64,000 nucleotides of DNA from DAISKN01 sp964553925 (GTDB lineage: Bacteria; Acidobacteriota; Vicinamibacteria; Marinacidobacterales; SMYC01), in the NCBI GenBank assembly GCA_964553925.1, contig CAZKNR010000239.1, positions 1-64,000 of the forward strand. The letters run 5' to 3'. The notes beneath the pieces were generated by a model. The model was given only the letters and a program-made list of their open reading frames with translations. It was not told where the DNA came from and did not search any database. Position 1 is the stretch's first letter, and each line of letters begins with the position of its first letter. Positions 34,729 to 43,874 of this stretch are shown here, in pieces. The position numbers were made by a program, and so were the translations under genes.

Positions 34729-34873
34729 CGTGAGGAATCACAGCACCACTTTCGTAACCGTCGAAGTCACCGGGTTTTTGGTCACACGATACTGCACCGG
34801 GATCGTGGCGGCGAGATTCTGCTGGTGGGTCACGATACCGACGACGCGCCCCCGCGACCCGAGCTCCGCGATG
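34729..34873 (-). repeat. Direct-repeat partner of the sbcC relic (3' end of sbcC)
   Basis: This stretch, the last ~136 bases of sbcC plus 9 bases past its stop, recurs in the same orientation at 32432-32576. The two copies bracket the 2.2-kb toxin-antitoxin patch. No perfect short att-like core stands out. Confidence 0.85.
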
Positions 34874-37116
34874 GCGGAGGCGACGACGTCGAGAGTCTCG
34901 TCGTCGAGGGTCCCGAACCCTTCGTCGAGGAACAGGGACTCGAGGCGAGCGGAGCCTTCGGCCGCGAGCTCGACCGTCTGCTCCGCGAGGGTGAGCGCGA
35001 GCGCGAGGGAGGCGAGAAACGTCTCGCCGCCTGAAAGCGTCCGCGCCGATCGCCTCTCGTCGGCATTCCGATGGTCTACGACCTCGAAGTTCAACCGCTC
35101 GTCATACTCGAAGGAGTACTGGCCACTCGAAAGCTCCTTGAGGATCGCGGTCGCGCCTTCGACGAGCCTCCCGAAGGCTTCCACCAGGAGCCAGCGCTCG
35201 AAACCCGTGGACCGGAGGTGCTGGCCGAGAGCTCCGGCGACGCTCGCCTCCTCGGTCTCTTTCTTCACGGCCTCTCGAAGACAAGACGCGCGCTCGAGAG
35301 CGCCCTCGATGCGCGTGACCTCCTGCTCGGCCTTGGCGAGCGCGGTCACGACGGCATCGCGCGGCCGTCCTGAAACGGCGATCTGGAGCCCGTGGCAGCG
35401 CGAGGCGATCTCGGAGAGCTTCCGCTCGCGCTCCGACTCCGCGGCCTTCGCCGCTTCCGCGGCTTTGTGGGAGGAGGCCGTCCGTCGGGGGAGCTCTTGC
35501 CGCGCCCATTCGGCGAGCTCGCTCCAGGCCGAAAGCAAGCTCTTCCGATCGGACGGAGGCGGTCCGAGAGGGGCGACGCGGTCTCGGGCTTCATCGAAGC
35601 GCCGAAACGCGCTGCGCTCCTCGGAGGAACGCTTCTCTACGTCGGCTGCGGCGCGCCGCTCCGCCTCCCGGGCGAGGCCGGCTCTCTCCCGTGCCTGAGC
35701 CCGGCCGGACTCGGCGGCGGCGATGGCGTCGAGCTTTGACGCGATCTCGGCGAGGGGCGGTGCCTTAAGGAGCTTCCGCTCGAGGGCCTCGATCTCCCCC
35801 GCGATCGTTCGCCCTTTCTGGACGGCGAGAGCCGCGCTCTTCGAAGCCTCCTGCCAGGCGCCATCGGCCCGCGTCTTTTCTCTCGCGGCCTTCGAGGCGG
35901 CTTTCTCCGCGCTCGTAAGAGCCGGCGGAAGCGCCTCTTTGGGGATCGCCTCGACGGCACGCAGACACACCGGGCAGGGCTTCTTCTTCTCGAGATGGCC
36001 GCGGAGGTCGTGAGCCGCGAGCCGTCGACGCGCCTCTTCGAGGAGCTCTCGCGCCTTTTTCTCCTCCGCCTCGGCCGCGACCCTCTCCTTCTCGCTGCGC
36101 TCGAGCCCCAGACGAGCTTTTTCCGATTCGCGCTCCGCCTCTGAAAGGCGCCGGCGTCGATCTTCAAGCTCTTGATGACCGTGCTTCGACTCAGAGAGCA
36201 ACGAGGCCTCGGGAAGTCGTGAGAATGCCTCCTCCGCGGCCGCGAGCGCGTCCTCGGCTTCGGCTTTCCCGCTCCGCGCCCGGGCGAGACCTTCGTGAGC
36301 GGCCGCGATCTTCTGCGAAAGACCTGCCGCATCCGCCGGCATCGGGATGCCCTCGAGGAGGCGCTTGTCGTCCTCCAGCTTCTCGGCGGCCTTCCCAAGC
36401 TCCTCGGCGCGCCGCCGGAGCGCCTCGAGCTCGGGCTCATCCGACTCGATCGCAATCCTCAGGGCCTCGAGCTCCGAAACCCGCGCTTTCGCCGCCTTCC
36501 TCGACTCCTCGCTCACGCCGGCCATTCTTTCGAGCTCTTCCCGGTGAAGCGCCGCCTTCTGCGCTGACTCGGCCTCACGGACTCGGGCCAGATTGCCAAT
36601 CTTTTCGTAGACCCCGACTCCCAGGAGCTTCGTCAAGAGGTCCTGGCGATCCGCGGGCTTGTCGTGCAGAAACCGCGCGAACTCCCCTTGAGGCAGCACC
36701 ACGCAGGTGGTGAACTGCGTGAAGTCGAGACCGACGATCTCTCTCACTCGCGCCGTCACTTCGTCCGCGCTTGCCGCGAGGGTCCTTCCTTCGGATTCGA
36801 GCCGCGCTTCTCGAGTGGTGGCGCCGCCTCTCGTCCTTCGCACCACACGCACGGCGGTGTACTTCCGCCCTTCGACCGAAAAGTCGAACCGCACTTTCGC
36901 CTCGAGCTTCCCCTGGCTGATGACGGGATGCACCAGGTTGGGATTCCCGTAGCGGGAGACGCTTCCGTAGAGCGCGAACGTGAGCGCGTCGATAAGGCTC
37001 GATTTCCCCGAGCCCGTGGGGCCGGTGAGAACGAACAAGTCGACTCCCTCGAAGTCGCAGACGGTGAGCTCTCGATACGCGGTGAAGCCTTCGAGCTCGA
37101 GCTTAATCGGGCGCAT
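34738..37116 (-). CDS. sbcC: Exonuclease subunit SbcC
   Basis: 792 residues, shorter than the ~1000-residue E. coli protein because the coiled coils are short. MRPIKLELEGFTAYRE and TGPTGSGKSSLIDALTFALYG (Walker A) open the protein. The zinc hook CPVC (about residue 382) sits between coiled-coil arms. The C-terminal half-ATPase has LSGGETFLASLALAL (signature) and LFLDEGFGTLD (Walker B), then VTHQQNLAATIP. SbcCD cleaves hairpins and protein-blocked ends. sbcD is upstream and the genes overlap by 14 bp. The 3' end is duplicated at 32432. Confidence 0.93.
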   Translation of the reverse strand: MRPIKLELEGFTAYRELTVCDFEGVDLFVLTGPTGSGKSSLIDALTFALYGSVSRYGNPNLVHPVISQGKLEAKVRFDFSVEGRKYTAVRVVRRTRGGATTREARLESEGRTLAASADEVTARVREIVGLDFTQFTTCVVLPQGEFARFLHDKPADRQDLLTKLLGVGVYEKIGNLARVREAESAQKAALHREELERMAGVSEESRKAAKARVSELEALRIAIESDEPELEALRRRAEELGKAAEKLEDDKRLLEGIPMPADAAGLSQKIAAAHEGLARARSGKAEAEDALAAAEEAFSRLPEASLLSESKHGHQELEDRRRRLSEAERESEKARLGLERSEKERVAAEAEEKKARELLEEARRRLAAHDLRGHLEKKKPCPVCLRAVEAIPKEALPPALTSAEKAASKAAREKTRADGAWQEASKSAALAVQKGRTIAGEIEALERKLLKAPPLAEIASKLDAIAAAESGRAQARERAGLAREAERRAAADVEKRSSEERSAFRRFDEARDRVAPLGPPPSDRKSLLSAWSELAEWARQELPRRTASSHKAAEAAKAAESERERKLSEIASRCHGLQIAVSGRPRDAVVTALAKAEQEVTRIEGALERASCLREAVKKETEEASVAGALGQHLRSTGFERWLLVEAFGRLVEGATAILKELSSGQYSFEYDERLNFEVVDHRNADERRSARTLSGGETFLASLALALTLAEQTVELAAEGSARLESLFLDEGFGTLDDETLDVVASAIAELGSRGRVVGIVTHQQNLAATIPVQYRVTKNPVTSTVTKVVL

Positions 37117-38248
37117 GGACCTGGTCGAGAAGCTCGTCGAAGAGCGCGCGAATGCGGGCGTCGTCTGCTCCCCGCTCCTTCAAGTACTCGGCGAAAAGCT
37201 CGCCCGGCGAACGCCCGAGCCTCGGCTCCGGTCGGTCGGTCTCTCGCGTGCGGCCGGCGATGACGACGTCGACGGCGTTCGGGAGAAGCTCCCGGACCTT
37301 GTCGGCGAGCCCGGGAGCCGGGGCGGCGGAAACCTCGACCCGGAGGTAGGCGTCTCCGAGCTCGGGGGCGAGCCGCTCGATCTCGATGAGAGTCCCTTTC
37401 ACGCGGCGAAGCCGTCTCCCCGAGCTCAGCGGCACGACCTCGACCTCGGCGGGTGTGTCCGGCACCGCTTCGATCAGGTTCACGCTCTTCACGTCGTCCG
37501 TCTCTCCGAAGTCGAGCTGGAGGGGCGAGCCCGAGTACCAGGCGGGGCAGGCGGCGGGGAGTTTCTGCGCCCGGTGGAGATGCCCGAGTGCTGTGTAGTG
37601 GAGCGAGCCCGGAAACGCGGTCGCGGGAATGCTGTACTCGAAGACGGTATGGGCCTGGCGCTCGCCGCCGCCGAGGACGCCGCCGTGAACCATGGCGTGC
37701 GCGAGGAGGACGTTCACGGCTTGTGGCGACGGCAGGAAGGCGCAGAGATGCTCGATCACCCGCGTAGCCCGTTCGGCGTAGTCGCCCGCGTGCTGCGAGG
37801 CGTCCTTGGTCATGAGGTCTTCGGCTTTCACGATGCTGCGCTGGGAGAGAAACGGAAGAAGGGCGATCGAGGCGGCGCCCGCTTTCGTCTGGAGCGTGAG
37901 AACGCCGCCCTCCGAGGGCCGCGCCGGTTTCGCGAGCACGCGGATGTTGGTGAGCCGCATCAGCGGCTCGACCGCTTCTAGCCTTCGGGCGTTGTCGTGG
38001 TTTCCCGAGATGGTAACGACCCACTCGCTCGCGCGCGATAGATCGAGAAGCGCGCGGTAGACGATCTCTTCGGCCTCGGGCCCGGGCGCGGCACCGTCGA
38101 AGAGATCGCCGGCGACGAGGACGATGTCTACCTTGCGGTCGCGGGCGATGGCCGCGATCTCCGCGAGCACCTGACGGTGCTCCTCGGCGCGGCTCTTTCC
38201 TCGAAGGGTTTTCCCGACGTGCCAGTCGCCGGTATGAAGCAAGCGCAT
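37103..38248 (-). CDS. sbcD: Exonuclease subunit SbcD (Mre11-type)
   Basis: 381 residues. The calcineurin-like phosphoesterase motifs are complete: LLHTGDWHVGKTL (D, H), LVAGDLFDGAAPG (D), ISGNHDNARRL (N, H) and LLAHAMVHG plus LGHLHRAQ (His). The C-terminal capping domain (about 275-381) is normal length. It is the Mn-dependent nuclease of the SbcCD complex and is co-transcribed with sbcC through a 14-bp overlap. The last bases of the gene also recur in the relic at 32617-32645. Confidence 0.93.
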   Translation of the reverse strand: MRLLHTGDWHVGKTLRGKSRAEEHRQVLAEIAAIARDRKVDIVLVAGDLFDGAAPGPEAEEIVYRALLDLSRASEWVVTISGNHDNARRLEAVEPLMRLTNIRVLAKPARPSEGGVLTLQTKAGAASIALLPFLSQRSIVKAEDLMTKDASQHAGDYAERATRVIEHLCAFLPSPQAVNVLLAHAMVHGGVLGGGERQAHTVFEYSIPATAFPGSLHYTALGHLHRAQKLPAACPAWYSGSPLQLDFGETDDVKSVNLIEAVPDTPAEVEVVPLSSGRRLRRVKGTLIEIERLAPELGDAYLRVEVSAAPAPGLADKVRELLPNAVDVVIAGRTRETDRPEPRLGRSPGELFAEYLKERGADDARIRALFDELLDQVHAPD

Positions 38249-38320
38249 TCGCAGAGCTATGTTAGCCCTTCGAACGGACCGGCGGAGACTTCACTCGTCG
38301 TCGATTGCAGCGATTGCAGC

Positions 38321-39025
38321 TCAGCGCCGGCCGGATCGATCTTCGTTACTCGAGGGCACCGCCACTTCGTGCGGTACTTTTGAAAGATCCCAGTCGATCA
38401 CCAGGCCGCTGCCGATGCCCTTCACCGCCTTCGCGCCGTAGACCTTTTCGACGAAGTACATGGCGACGTCGTAACTCTTGGCGCCTCCGACGGAGGTGAG
38501 CGCGTGCCCCGCGTCGACGAACGAGACGTCCCGGACGAGCTTCACCTTCGGGAACATCTGCTCGAAGCGATCCTGATCGCCGGGGAAGGTCGTCGCCCGG
38601 ATGTCGTCCAGAAGCCCGGCCTTGGCCAGAACGAACGCCCCGTCGCACAGCGAGATGACGTGCCGGGCTTTCGCTCCCGTCTCCGCCACCCAGCGGATGA
38701 GGCGCTTGTCCTCGAGGTCGGACCCCATGTTGTTCTTGGCGCTCGGTACGACGAGAACGTCGATGGGCGGCGCGTTCTCGAGGGTGTAATCGGGCGTGAT
38801 GCGGAGCCCTTCGAATGTCGTGACCGGTTCCGCCGAGAGCGCGACCGTGAAGACCCGCGGCGGCTTCTCGTCGTGAAACATCACGTGGTGGATGACGTCG
38901 AACGGCGCCATGAGCTCCGTGTTGTAGACGCCTTCGAGCATCAGGAACGCGACGTTCGCCGGACGGAAGCTCGACTCCGCCTCCGGCGCGGCTGATAACG
39001 CCGCCACCAGCATCGTCTGCAGCAT
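38321..39025 (-). CDS. DJ-1/PfpI-family protein, possibly exported
   Basis: 234 residues from ATG 39025 (an ATG four codons earlier is possible). A weak N-terminal hydrophobic stretch (LQTMLVAALSAAPEAE) precedes the class-I glutamine-amidotransferase-like fold: VAFLMLEGVYNTELMAPFDVI, LVVPSAKNNMG and SLCDGAFVLAKAGLL. The Cys in SLCDGA is the nucleophile-elbow residue of DJ-1/PfpI proteins. MLEGVYNTELMAPFDV resembles the GATase domain found in AraC-type regulators, but no HTH follows. Reaction unknown (glyoxalase, amidase or chaperone are possible). Confidence 0.83.
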   Translation of the reverse strand: MLQTMLVAALSAAPEAESSFRPANVAFLMLEGVYNTELMAPFDVIHHVMFHDEKPPRVFTVALSAEPVTTFEGLRITPDYTLENAPPIDVLVVPSAKNNMGSDLEDKRLIRWVAETGAKARHVISLCDGAFVLAKAGLLDDIRATTFPGDQDRFEQMFPKVKLVRDVSFVDAGHALTSVGGAKSYDVAMYFVEKVYGAKAVKGIGSGLVIDWDLSKVPHEVAVPSSNEDRSGRR

Positions 39026-39051
39026 CGCGACCTCCACAGGCGGCTAGTATG

Positions 39052-39867
39052 TCACTTCGGAGCGGGAGCTGCGAGGAGGTGCTCCACGACGCGCAGAAGG
39101 GCGCCGTCGCCGTACTCCGGGGCGCGGCGGCCGTTCACGAAGAAGGTAGGCGTCCCGGTGACGCCGAGGCCTCGCGCGAGAGCGATGTCTTCTTTTACCT
39201 TCAGAAGGTTCCCGGGGGCGGCCATGCATCGATTGAGCTCGTCGAGTTCGAGCGAGAGCTCGAGTGCGATGCGTCCGAGGGCGTCCTCCGAGAGCTCCGT
39301 CTCCCGGAAGAGCGCGTCGTGCGCCTGCCAGAAGAGCCCGGCGTCCGACAGTCCCGCGCAGCGCGCGAGAAGCGCGGCCTTGCAGGCGAATGGATGAAGC
39401 TGCTGCTGCAGCTCCTCGTGGCACGCGGTATCGATGGGAAAGTTCTTGAAGACCAGACGAACGTCGTCCGGATGGTTCGCGAGAACCTCCTTGGCGGCCT
39501 CCGCGCCCTTGCGGCAGAACGGGCACTCGAAGTCGCTGAACTCCACCACGGTCACGGCGGCGCCTTCGGGGCCGAGGCTGAAATCACCGGATGAGACTTC
39601 GATCGCTCGCTGCGGCATCTGCTCGAAGTTCGCGATGGCGGTCGCGGCGACCTCCTCGGGGGGCGGCGGCGTCGGCGGAGCCGGGGGCGCGTCGCGCGGG
39701 ATGTAGCGCCAAACGAGGGCGAGGATCAGGAGGAGCACGAGTCCTGCGAACGGGAGCATCGAGAGGAAGAACGGCTCGTCTGAGCTTTTCTCGGGAGAGG
39801 TTTTTTCCGGGGAGGGGGTTTCTTGCGTCACGGAATCAGTATGCCATTCGGGGGGGGGAGTTGACAT
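39052..39867 (-). CDS. Membrane-anchored DsbA-like thioredoxin-fold oxidoreductase
   Basis: 271 residues: a cytoplasmic N-terminus, one TM helix (about 36-55, LPFAGLVLLLILALVW), a proline-rich linker, then a thioredoxin-fold domain. The active site is FECPFCRKG (CPFC, about residue 117) and the cis-proline loop is VTGTPTFFVNG. The helical insertion carries two more cysteines. Such proteins form or isomerise disulphides in the periplasm. A GTG at 39831 is an alternative start. The 5' end overlaps the promoter of the divergent amidohydrolase gene. Confidence 0.85.
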   Translation of the reverse strand: MSTPPPEWHTDSVTQETPSPEKTSPEKSSDEPFFLSMLPFAGLVLLLILALVWRYIPRDAPPAPPTPPPPEEVAATAIANFEQMPQRAIEVSSGDFSLGPEGAAVTVVEFSDFECPFCRKGAEAAKEVLANHPDDVRLVFKNFPIDTACHEELQQQLHPFACKAALLARCAGLSDAGLFWQAHDALFRETELSEDALGRIALELSLELDELNRCMAAPGNLLKVKEDIALARGLGVTGTPTFFVNGRRAPEYGDGALLRVVEHLLAAPAPK

Positions 39868-39889
39868 CCCGGGGGTTGCCGACTTAAAC
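39861..39889 (+). promoter_or_regulatory. Sigma70-like promoter, TTGACA-17-TTAAAC, near-leaderless
   Basis: A perfect -35 (39861-39866), a 17-base spacer and a moderate -10 (39884-39889) end only 7 bases before the ATG at 39897. The transcript would start at or inside the first codons. Confidence 0.45.
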
Positions 39890-39896
39890 CCTGGGT

Positions 39897-41138
39897 ATGA
39901 CGCTTCCTTTTTTCACTCTGAGTCTTCTGCTGGCCGAGCTCTACGTGATCGAGCCGTCGCGGGTGTTCGACGGCGAGAACCTCCACACCGGATGGCGGGT
40001 CGTCGTTCGCGGAGAGAGAATCGAGGCTGCGGGTCCGGCGAGCGCCGTCGCGGCGCCGCCCGGCGCCGAGCCCCTGGTGCTCGGAAACGCGACTCTCCTC
40101 CCCGGCCTCATCGAGGCGCACTCGCACGTCCTCCTTCACCCGTACGACGAAGCCTCGTGGAACGACCAGGTCCTGAAAGAGCCGCGGTCGCTCCGCGTGG
40201 CGCGGGCGACGAACCACTTGCGGGATACGCTTCTCGCCGGCTTCACCACCATCCGCGATCTCGGCACGGAAGGCGCCGCCTACGACGACGTCGGGCTCAA
40301 GCAGGCGGTCGAGCAGGGAGTCATCATCGGCCCGAGAATGGTCGTCACGACCCGGGCGATCGTCGCGACCGGAAGCTACGGCCCCAAGGGATTCGATCCC
40401 GAGTGGGATGTTCCGCTCGGAGCCGAGCCCGCGGATTCCGCCGACCTCGCGCGCGTGGTGCGCGATCAGATCGGAAAGGGCGCGGATTGGATCAAGGTCT
40501 ACGCTGACTACCGCTGGGGGGCGAACGGGGAATCCATGCCGACGTTCTCGATCGAGGAGCTCACTCGGATCGTGGAGACGGCGAAATCGAGCGGCCGTGC
40601 GGTGGTTGCCCACGCGGGGACCGCGGAGGGGATGAGGCGGGCGGTCGAGGCGGGGATCGAGACCATCGAGCACGGATACGGGGGAACGCGAGAGGTCTTC
40701 CGCCTCATGGCCGAGCGCGGGGTCGCCCTCTGTCCGACCCTCGCCGCGACCGACGCGATCTCCCGCTATGCCGGCTGGAAGAAGGGGGTGGATCCCGACC
40801 CTCCGCGGGTCGCCGAGGGGAAGGCCTCCTTCCGGGCGGCGCTCGACGCGGGAGTCGTCATCTGCAACGGGAGCGACGTCGGCGTCTTTCCCCACGGCGA
40901 CAACGCCCGGGAGCTCGAGCTCATGGTGGACTACGGGATGACGCCGGCTTCCGCGCTGAAAGCCGCGACCTCGGTCAACGCGCGCGTTCTCCACCTGGAG
41001 GACCAGCTCGGGAGCGTGCGCTCCGGTCTTCTCGCCGACCTGATCGCCGTCGAGGGCGATCCCACGAAAGACATCTCGAGCCTGAGGAAGATCGTTCTCG
41101 TGATGAAGGGCGGGAAGATTTATCGCCCGATCCGCTAG
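39897..41138 (+). CDS. Exported amidohydrolase (imidazolonepropionase/prolidase-like)
   Basis: 413 residues. A short hydrophobic N-terminus (MTLPFFTLSLLLAEL) leads into the amidohydrolase fold. Metal-site residues are visible: LIEAHSHVLL (HxH), DWIKVYADY (Lys), VVAHAGT (His), ETIEHGYGG (His) and ICNGSDVGVF (Asp). The C-terminal beta domain ends GLLADLIAVEGDPTKDIS...VMKGGKIYR. This is the family of secreted Xaa-Pro and carboxypeptidase-like amidohydrolases frequent in this phylum. Likely removes or hydrolyses N-blocked or prolyl amino-acid derivatives. Confidence 0.87.
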   Translation: MTLPFFTLSLLLAELYVIEPSRVFDGENLHTGWRVVVRGERIEAAGPASAVAAPPGAEPLVLGNATLLPGLIEAHSHVLLHPYDEASWNDQVLKEPRSLRVARATNHLRDTLLAGFTTIRDLGTEGAAYDDVGLKQAVEQGVIIGPRMVVTTRAIVATGSYGPKGFDPEWDVPLGAEPADSADLARVVRDQIGKGADWIKVYADYRWGANGESMPTFSIEELTRIVETAKSSGRAVVAHAGTAEGMRRAVEAGIETIEHGYGGTREVFRLMAERGVALCPTLAATDAISRYAGWKKGVDPDPPRVAEGKASFRAALDAGVVICNGSDVGVFPHGDNARELELMVDYGMTPASALKAATSVNARVLHLEDQLGSVRSGLLADLIAVEGDPTKDISSLRKIVLVMKGGKIYRPIR

Positions 41139-41241
41139 GCCAACGCGCCGCGGCTACCCCTCAATCCTCATCATTTCTTCAGAACCGCTCGCTACGCTCG
41201 TGTCGGGAGTTGAAAAACTCCCTTTGACGAGGAGGCATTTC

Positions 41242-41979
41242 ATGAACCGACGAGCTCTCTTGATTCCTGTCATGGTGGCGACGGCTTCGTTCTTTGGGGC
41301 TGCCGCCTCCGAGGAAGACGAGACGGAGGTTCCGTTCAGCAGAACGAAGATCATCATCGAGTTCAACGCCAGCGCAGAAGACGTGGGGATTCAGGTCCTG
41401 CTCGATGGCGAGCCCTGGAAGAGACTCATGGCGTTCAATCCCGGTAGGCGCAAGATCCTGGACGTTACGGGCAGCAGGAGCTTGGCCCAGCAGGGCCTGA
41501 CCGAGTTTTTCTTCGAGAGCTCCGAGCCATCGCTCGCCGACGTGCCTCTGAGTGAGTTTCTGGCCCGCTTTCCCAGGGGGAAATACCGGTTCGAAGGAGA
41601 GACCGTTGACGGAATCGAGCTTCAGGGCACGGCGGTGCTGAGTCATCGGATTCCGGCAGGACCGGAGATCGTCTCTCCGGTCTCGCCCAACGACGATCCG
41701 CCCGTCGTGGACCCGAGCAACTTTGTTATCGAATGGGAGCCGGTGACCGAGACCATTAGCGGCTCGCCCAATCTCGAGATTACCGGCTATCAAGTCATCG
41801 TGGAGCAGGTTCTGCCCCTTAAGATCTTCAGCATCGATCTTCCGGCAACGGCTACCAGCGTGGCGGTTCCTGCGGGCTTCCTCGTTCAGCCGGACACGCT
41901 GCACAAATTCGAAGTACTGGCGATCGAAAAAAGCGGGAACCAGACGATCACCGAGGGGGAGTTCGTAACGCTGCCCTGA
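41242..41979 (+). CDS. Exported protein with a fibronectin-III-like domain
   Basis: 245 residues from ATG 41242 (GAGGAGG upstream), with a signal peptide (NRRALLIPVMVATASFFGAAA). The N-terminal half (IIIEFNASAEDVGIQVLLDGEPWK) is beta-rich. The C-terminal half (FVIEWEPVTETISGSPNLEI, ITGYQVIVEQ, HKFEVLAIEKSGNQT) has the strand pattern of an Fn3 domain. No catalytic residues. Probably a secreted or surface binding protein; function unknown. Confidence 0.72.
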   Translation: MNRRALLIPVMVATASFFGAAASEEDETEVPFSRTKIIIEFNASAEDVGIQVLLDGEPWKRLMAFNPGRRKILDVTGSRSLAQQGLTEFFFESSEPSLADVPLSEFLARFPRGKYRFEGETVDGIELQGTAVLSHRIPAGPEIVSPVSPNDDPPVVDPSNFVIEWEPVTETISGSPNLEITGYQVIVEQVLPLKIFSIDLPATATSVAVPAGFLVQPDTLHKFEVLAIEKSGNQTITEGEFVTLP

Positions 41980-41982
41980 AAG

Positions 41983-43026
41983 TCATTCGTCCGTCGAGAC
42001 GAACGGGATGTGGAAGTAGATCTCGCGATCTTCGAGGGGTGCGGCACGCGCCCCTCGAAGCTCCGCGAAGACGAAGAGCGCTTTCCGGATCTCGCTCGGG
42101 ATCATCCAGGACGAGGGCCGCTCGAGCTCGCGCTTCAGGAGGTCCTCGGAACGCCCGGTGAAATGGAAACGGAGGGCGTCGAAGATGCGGCCGCGAAGCG
42201 CAGGCTGGGACTCGCTCTCGGCGAGCGCCGCGAGGAGCGTTCCCGATGACTCGACCTTGATCGCCTTCAAGACCGAGAGCGCGAATCTCCGGAAGCGCGG
42301 CGAGCTTTCCGCATAGCGGACGCGGATGGCGGAGACGATCGAGGCCGACCCCATGCGCGCGAGCGCCTCGGCCGCCGCGCGCGCGACCGCGTCTTCTTCC
42401 GATCCCAGCAGCTCGACGAGGGTCTCCCCGAGCTCCGGGAGGTTCATCGCCCCGGGAAGCTCCACGAGCGCCCATCGCAAGTAGCCGGGGCTGTCCTCGA
42501 GGGCCAGGACCTTCGCCGCCACGTTCTCGCGGCGCTCCAGGGCCGAAAGCGCCTCGAGCAGATCGTCGATTTCGTCGCGCTCACCGGGCTCGACGGCGCG
42601 GGAGTCGAGCTTTCTACATAGCCCATCGAGACGCCGCCAGAGCTCGGTCGTGGTCTCCCGATGAAAATACGTCCGGCGCAGAAGCCTCGTGATCGCGCGT
42701 CGTGAGAGAACGCTCCTCAAGAGATCTTCCCGGCCCCTCACGAGCGAGAGCGGCGCTATGGACACCCATTGCTCGACGAACGGCGGCCGGGTCTCGGTGA
42801 GCACCCGGAGGGCTTCGAGAAGGCTTCGGGACGAGAGCGGAAACCGGCAGCCGAAGCTCAAGAGGTTAAGGCTCGCCTCTTCGCCGTAGCGGCGGCAAGC
42901 CTCGAGGACGAGAGGGGAGAGCGCTTCCTCGGCGGACCAGGATTCGTAGAAATGGAATCCCACGCTGTCCCGCACCATGGAGCTCTCATGGAGCAGGAAC
43001 GGCTCGAGCCAGGCAAGGGGGGGCAT
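41983..43026 (-). CDS. HEAT-repeat-like protein
   Basis: 347 residues, nearly all alpha-helical. Several helix pairs end in hydrophobic-Asp/Ala-rich turns, such as VELLGSEEDAVARAAAEALARMGS and IRVRYAESSPRFRRFALSVLKAI, which fit HEAT or PBS-lyase-type repeats. No signal peptide. Such proteins are scaffolds or lyase-like binding platforms. It runs convergent to the Fn3 protein with only 3 bases between stops, so no terminator fits there. Confidence 0.72.
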   Translation of the reverse strand: MPPLAWLEPFLLHESSMVRDSVGFHFYESWSAEEALSPLVLEACRRYGEEASLNLLSFGCRFPLSSRSLLEALRVLTETRPPFVEQWVSIAPLSLVRGREDLLRSVLSRRAITRLLRRTYFHRETTTELWRRLDGLCRKLDSRAVEPGERDEIDDLLEALSALERRENVAAKVLALEDSPGYLRWALVELPGAMNLPELGETLVELLGSEEDAVARAAAEALARMGSASIVSAIRVRYAESSPRFRRFALSVLKAIKVESSGTLLAALAESESQPALRGRIFDALRFHFTGRSEDLLKRELERPSSWMIPSEIRKALFVFAELRGARAAPLEDREIYFHIPFVSTDE

Positions 43027-43121
43027 ATGGGGTCTCCTTCCGTTCGCCCTCTCCCTAGGAAGACGAGATCGTGGTGACGATACCGCCCTCGCCCGCCCGC
43101 CCTGTGCTAGAGTTTCGTGCG

Positions 43122-43769
43122 ATGGGGTTCGAGGCTCTTCTTTCCCTTGCCCTCGTGGGAGCGGTCCAGGGCACCGCGGTCCAGGAGCGGGATCTGGAGC
43201 TTGCCGGGAAGAAACTCCACTACCTCGAGGCCGGAGACCCGTCGGGGCCCCGTGTCCTCCTGCTCCATGGCGCGCGGTTCGACTCCGAGACCTGGAGGAG
43301 CCTCACGACCCTCGACCTTCTGGCGAAGGCTGGGTTCCACGTCATCGCTCTCGACCTTCCGGGCTACGGCCGCTCCGAAGTCTCGCCGCTCGCCCCCGAG
43401 GTGTTCCTCGCGGAGGCGATGACGGCCCTCGCGCTCGAATCCGCGGTGGTGGTCTCCCCGTCGATGAGCGGCCAGTACAGCTTTCCGCTCCTGATTCGCT
43501 CACCCGAAAAAGTGGCGGGGTTCGTTCCCGTCGCCCCCGCGGGGAGCGATCGTTATCTCCGCTTGCTGAAAAAAGTCAAAGTGCCGACCCTCGTCGTCTG
43601 GGGCGAGAAGGACGAGATCATTCCGATGGAGAAGTCGGACGCGCTCGTTGCCGTGCTCGAGGACGCGAAGCGCGTGATCCTCAAGGGGGCGGGCCACCCC
43701 TGCTACGTCGATAGCCCCGAGGAGTTCCACCGGGAGCTTCTCTCGTTCCTGAAGTCCCTGTCTCGCTGA
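43122..43769 (+). CDS. Alpha/beta-hydrolase (CIB/ABHD14-like)
   Basis: 215 residues from ATG 43122, with a hydrophobic leader (GFEALLSLALVGAVQG). LHYLEAGDPSGPRVLLLHGARFDSETW, DLPGYGRS, VVVSPSMSGQYSFPLL (nucleophile Ser in SPSMSG), VVWGEKDEIIP (Asp) and KGAGHPCYVDSP (His) form the triad. The SPSMSGxYSLP string is typical of ABHD14/CIB-type hydrolases. Small for an exported hydrolase; substrate unknown. Confidence 0.83.
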   Translation: MGFEALLSLALVGAVQGTAVQERDLELAGKKLHYLEAGDPSGPRVLLLHGARFDSETWRSLTTLDLLAKAGFHVIALDLPGYGRSEVSPLAPEVFLAEAMTALALESAVVVSPSMSGQYSFPLLIRSPEKVAGFVPVAPAGSDRYLRLLKKVKVPTLVVWGEKDEIIPMEKSDALVAVLEDAKRVILKGAGHPCYVDSPEEFHRELLSFLKSLSR

Positions 43770-43835
43770 TTCCGGAACCCGTAAACGCGGGTCGCCAGAG
43801 ACAGCCTTCCGGGTTGACCAAATTCGCGTCTGTAG

Positions 43836-43860
43836 CGAAAACGGTCATTGACCGTTTTCG
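43836..43860. promoter_or_regulatory. Perfect 25-bp palindrome, likely operator of the ATPase gene
   Basis: CGAAAACGGTCA, one spacer T, then TGACCGTTTTCG: 12-base arms without a mismatch. It ends 14 bases before the ATG at 43875. A related half-site (GGTTGACCA) lies at 43812-43820. It could be an operator or a strong hairpin over the ribosome binding site. Confidence 0.6.
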
Positions 43861-43874
43861 TGTCTGCGCTTAAA

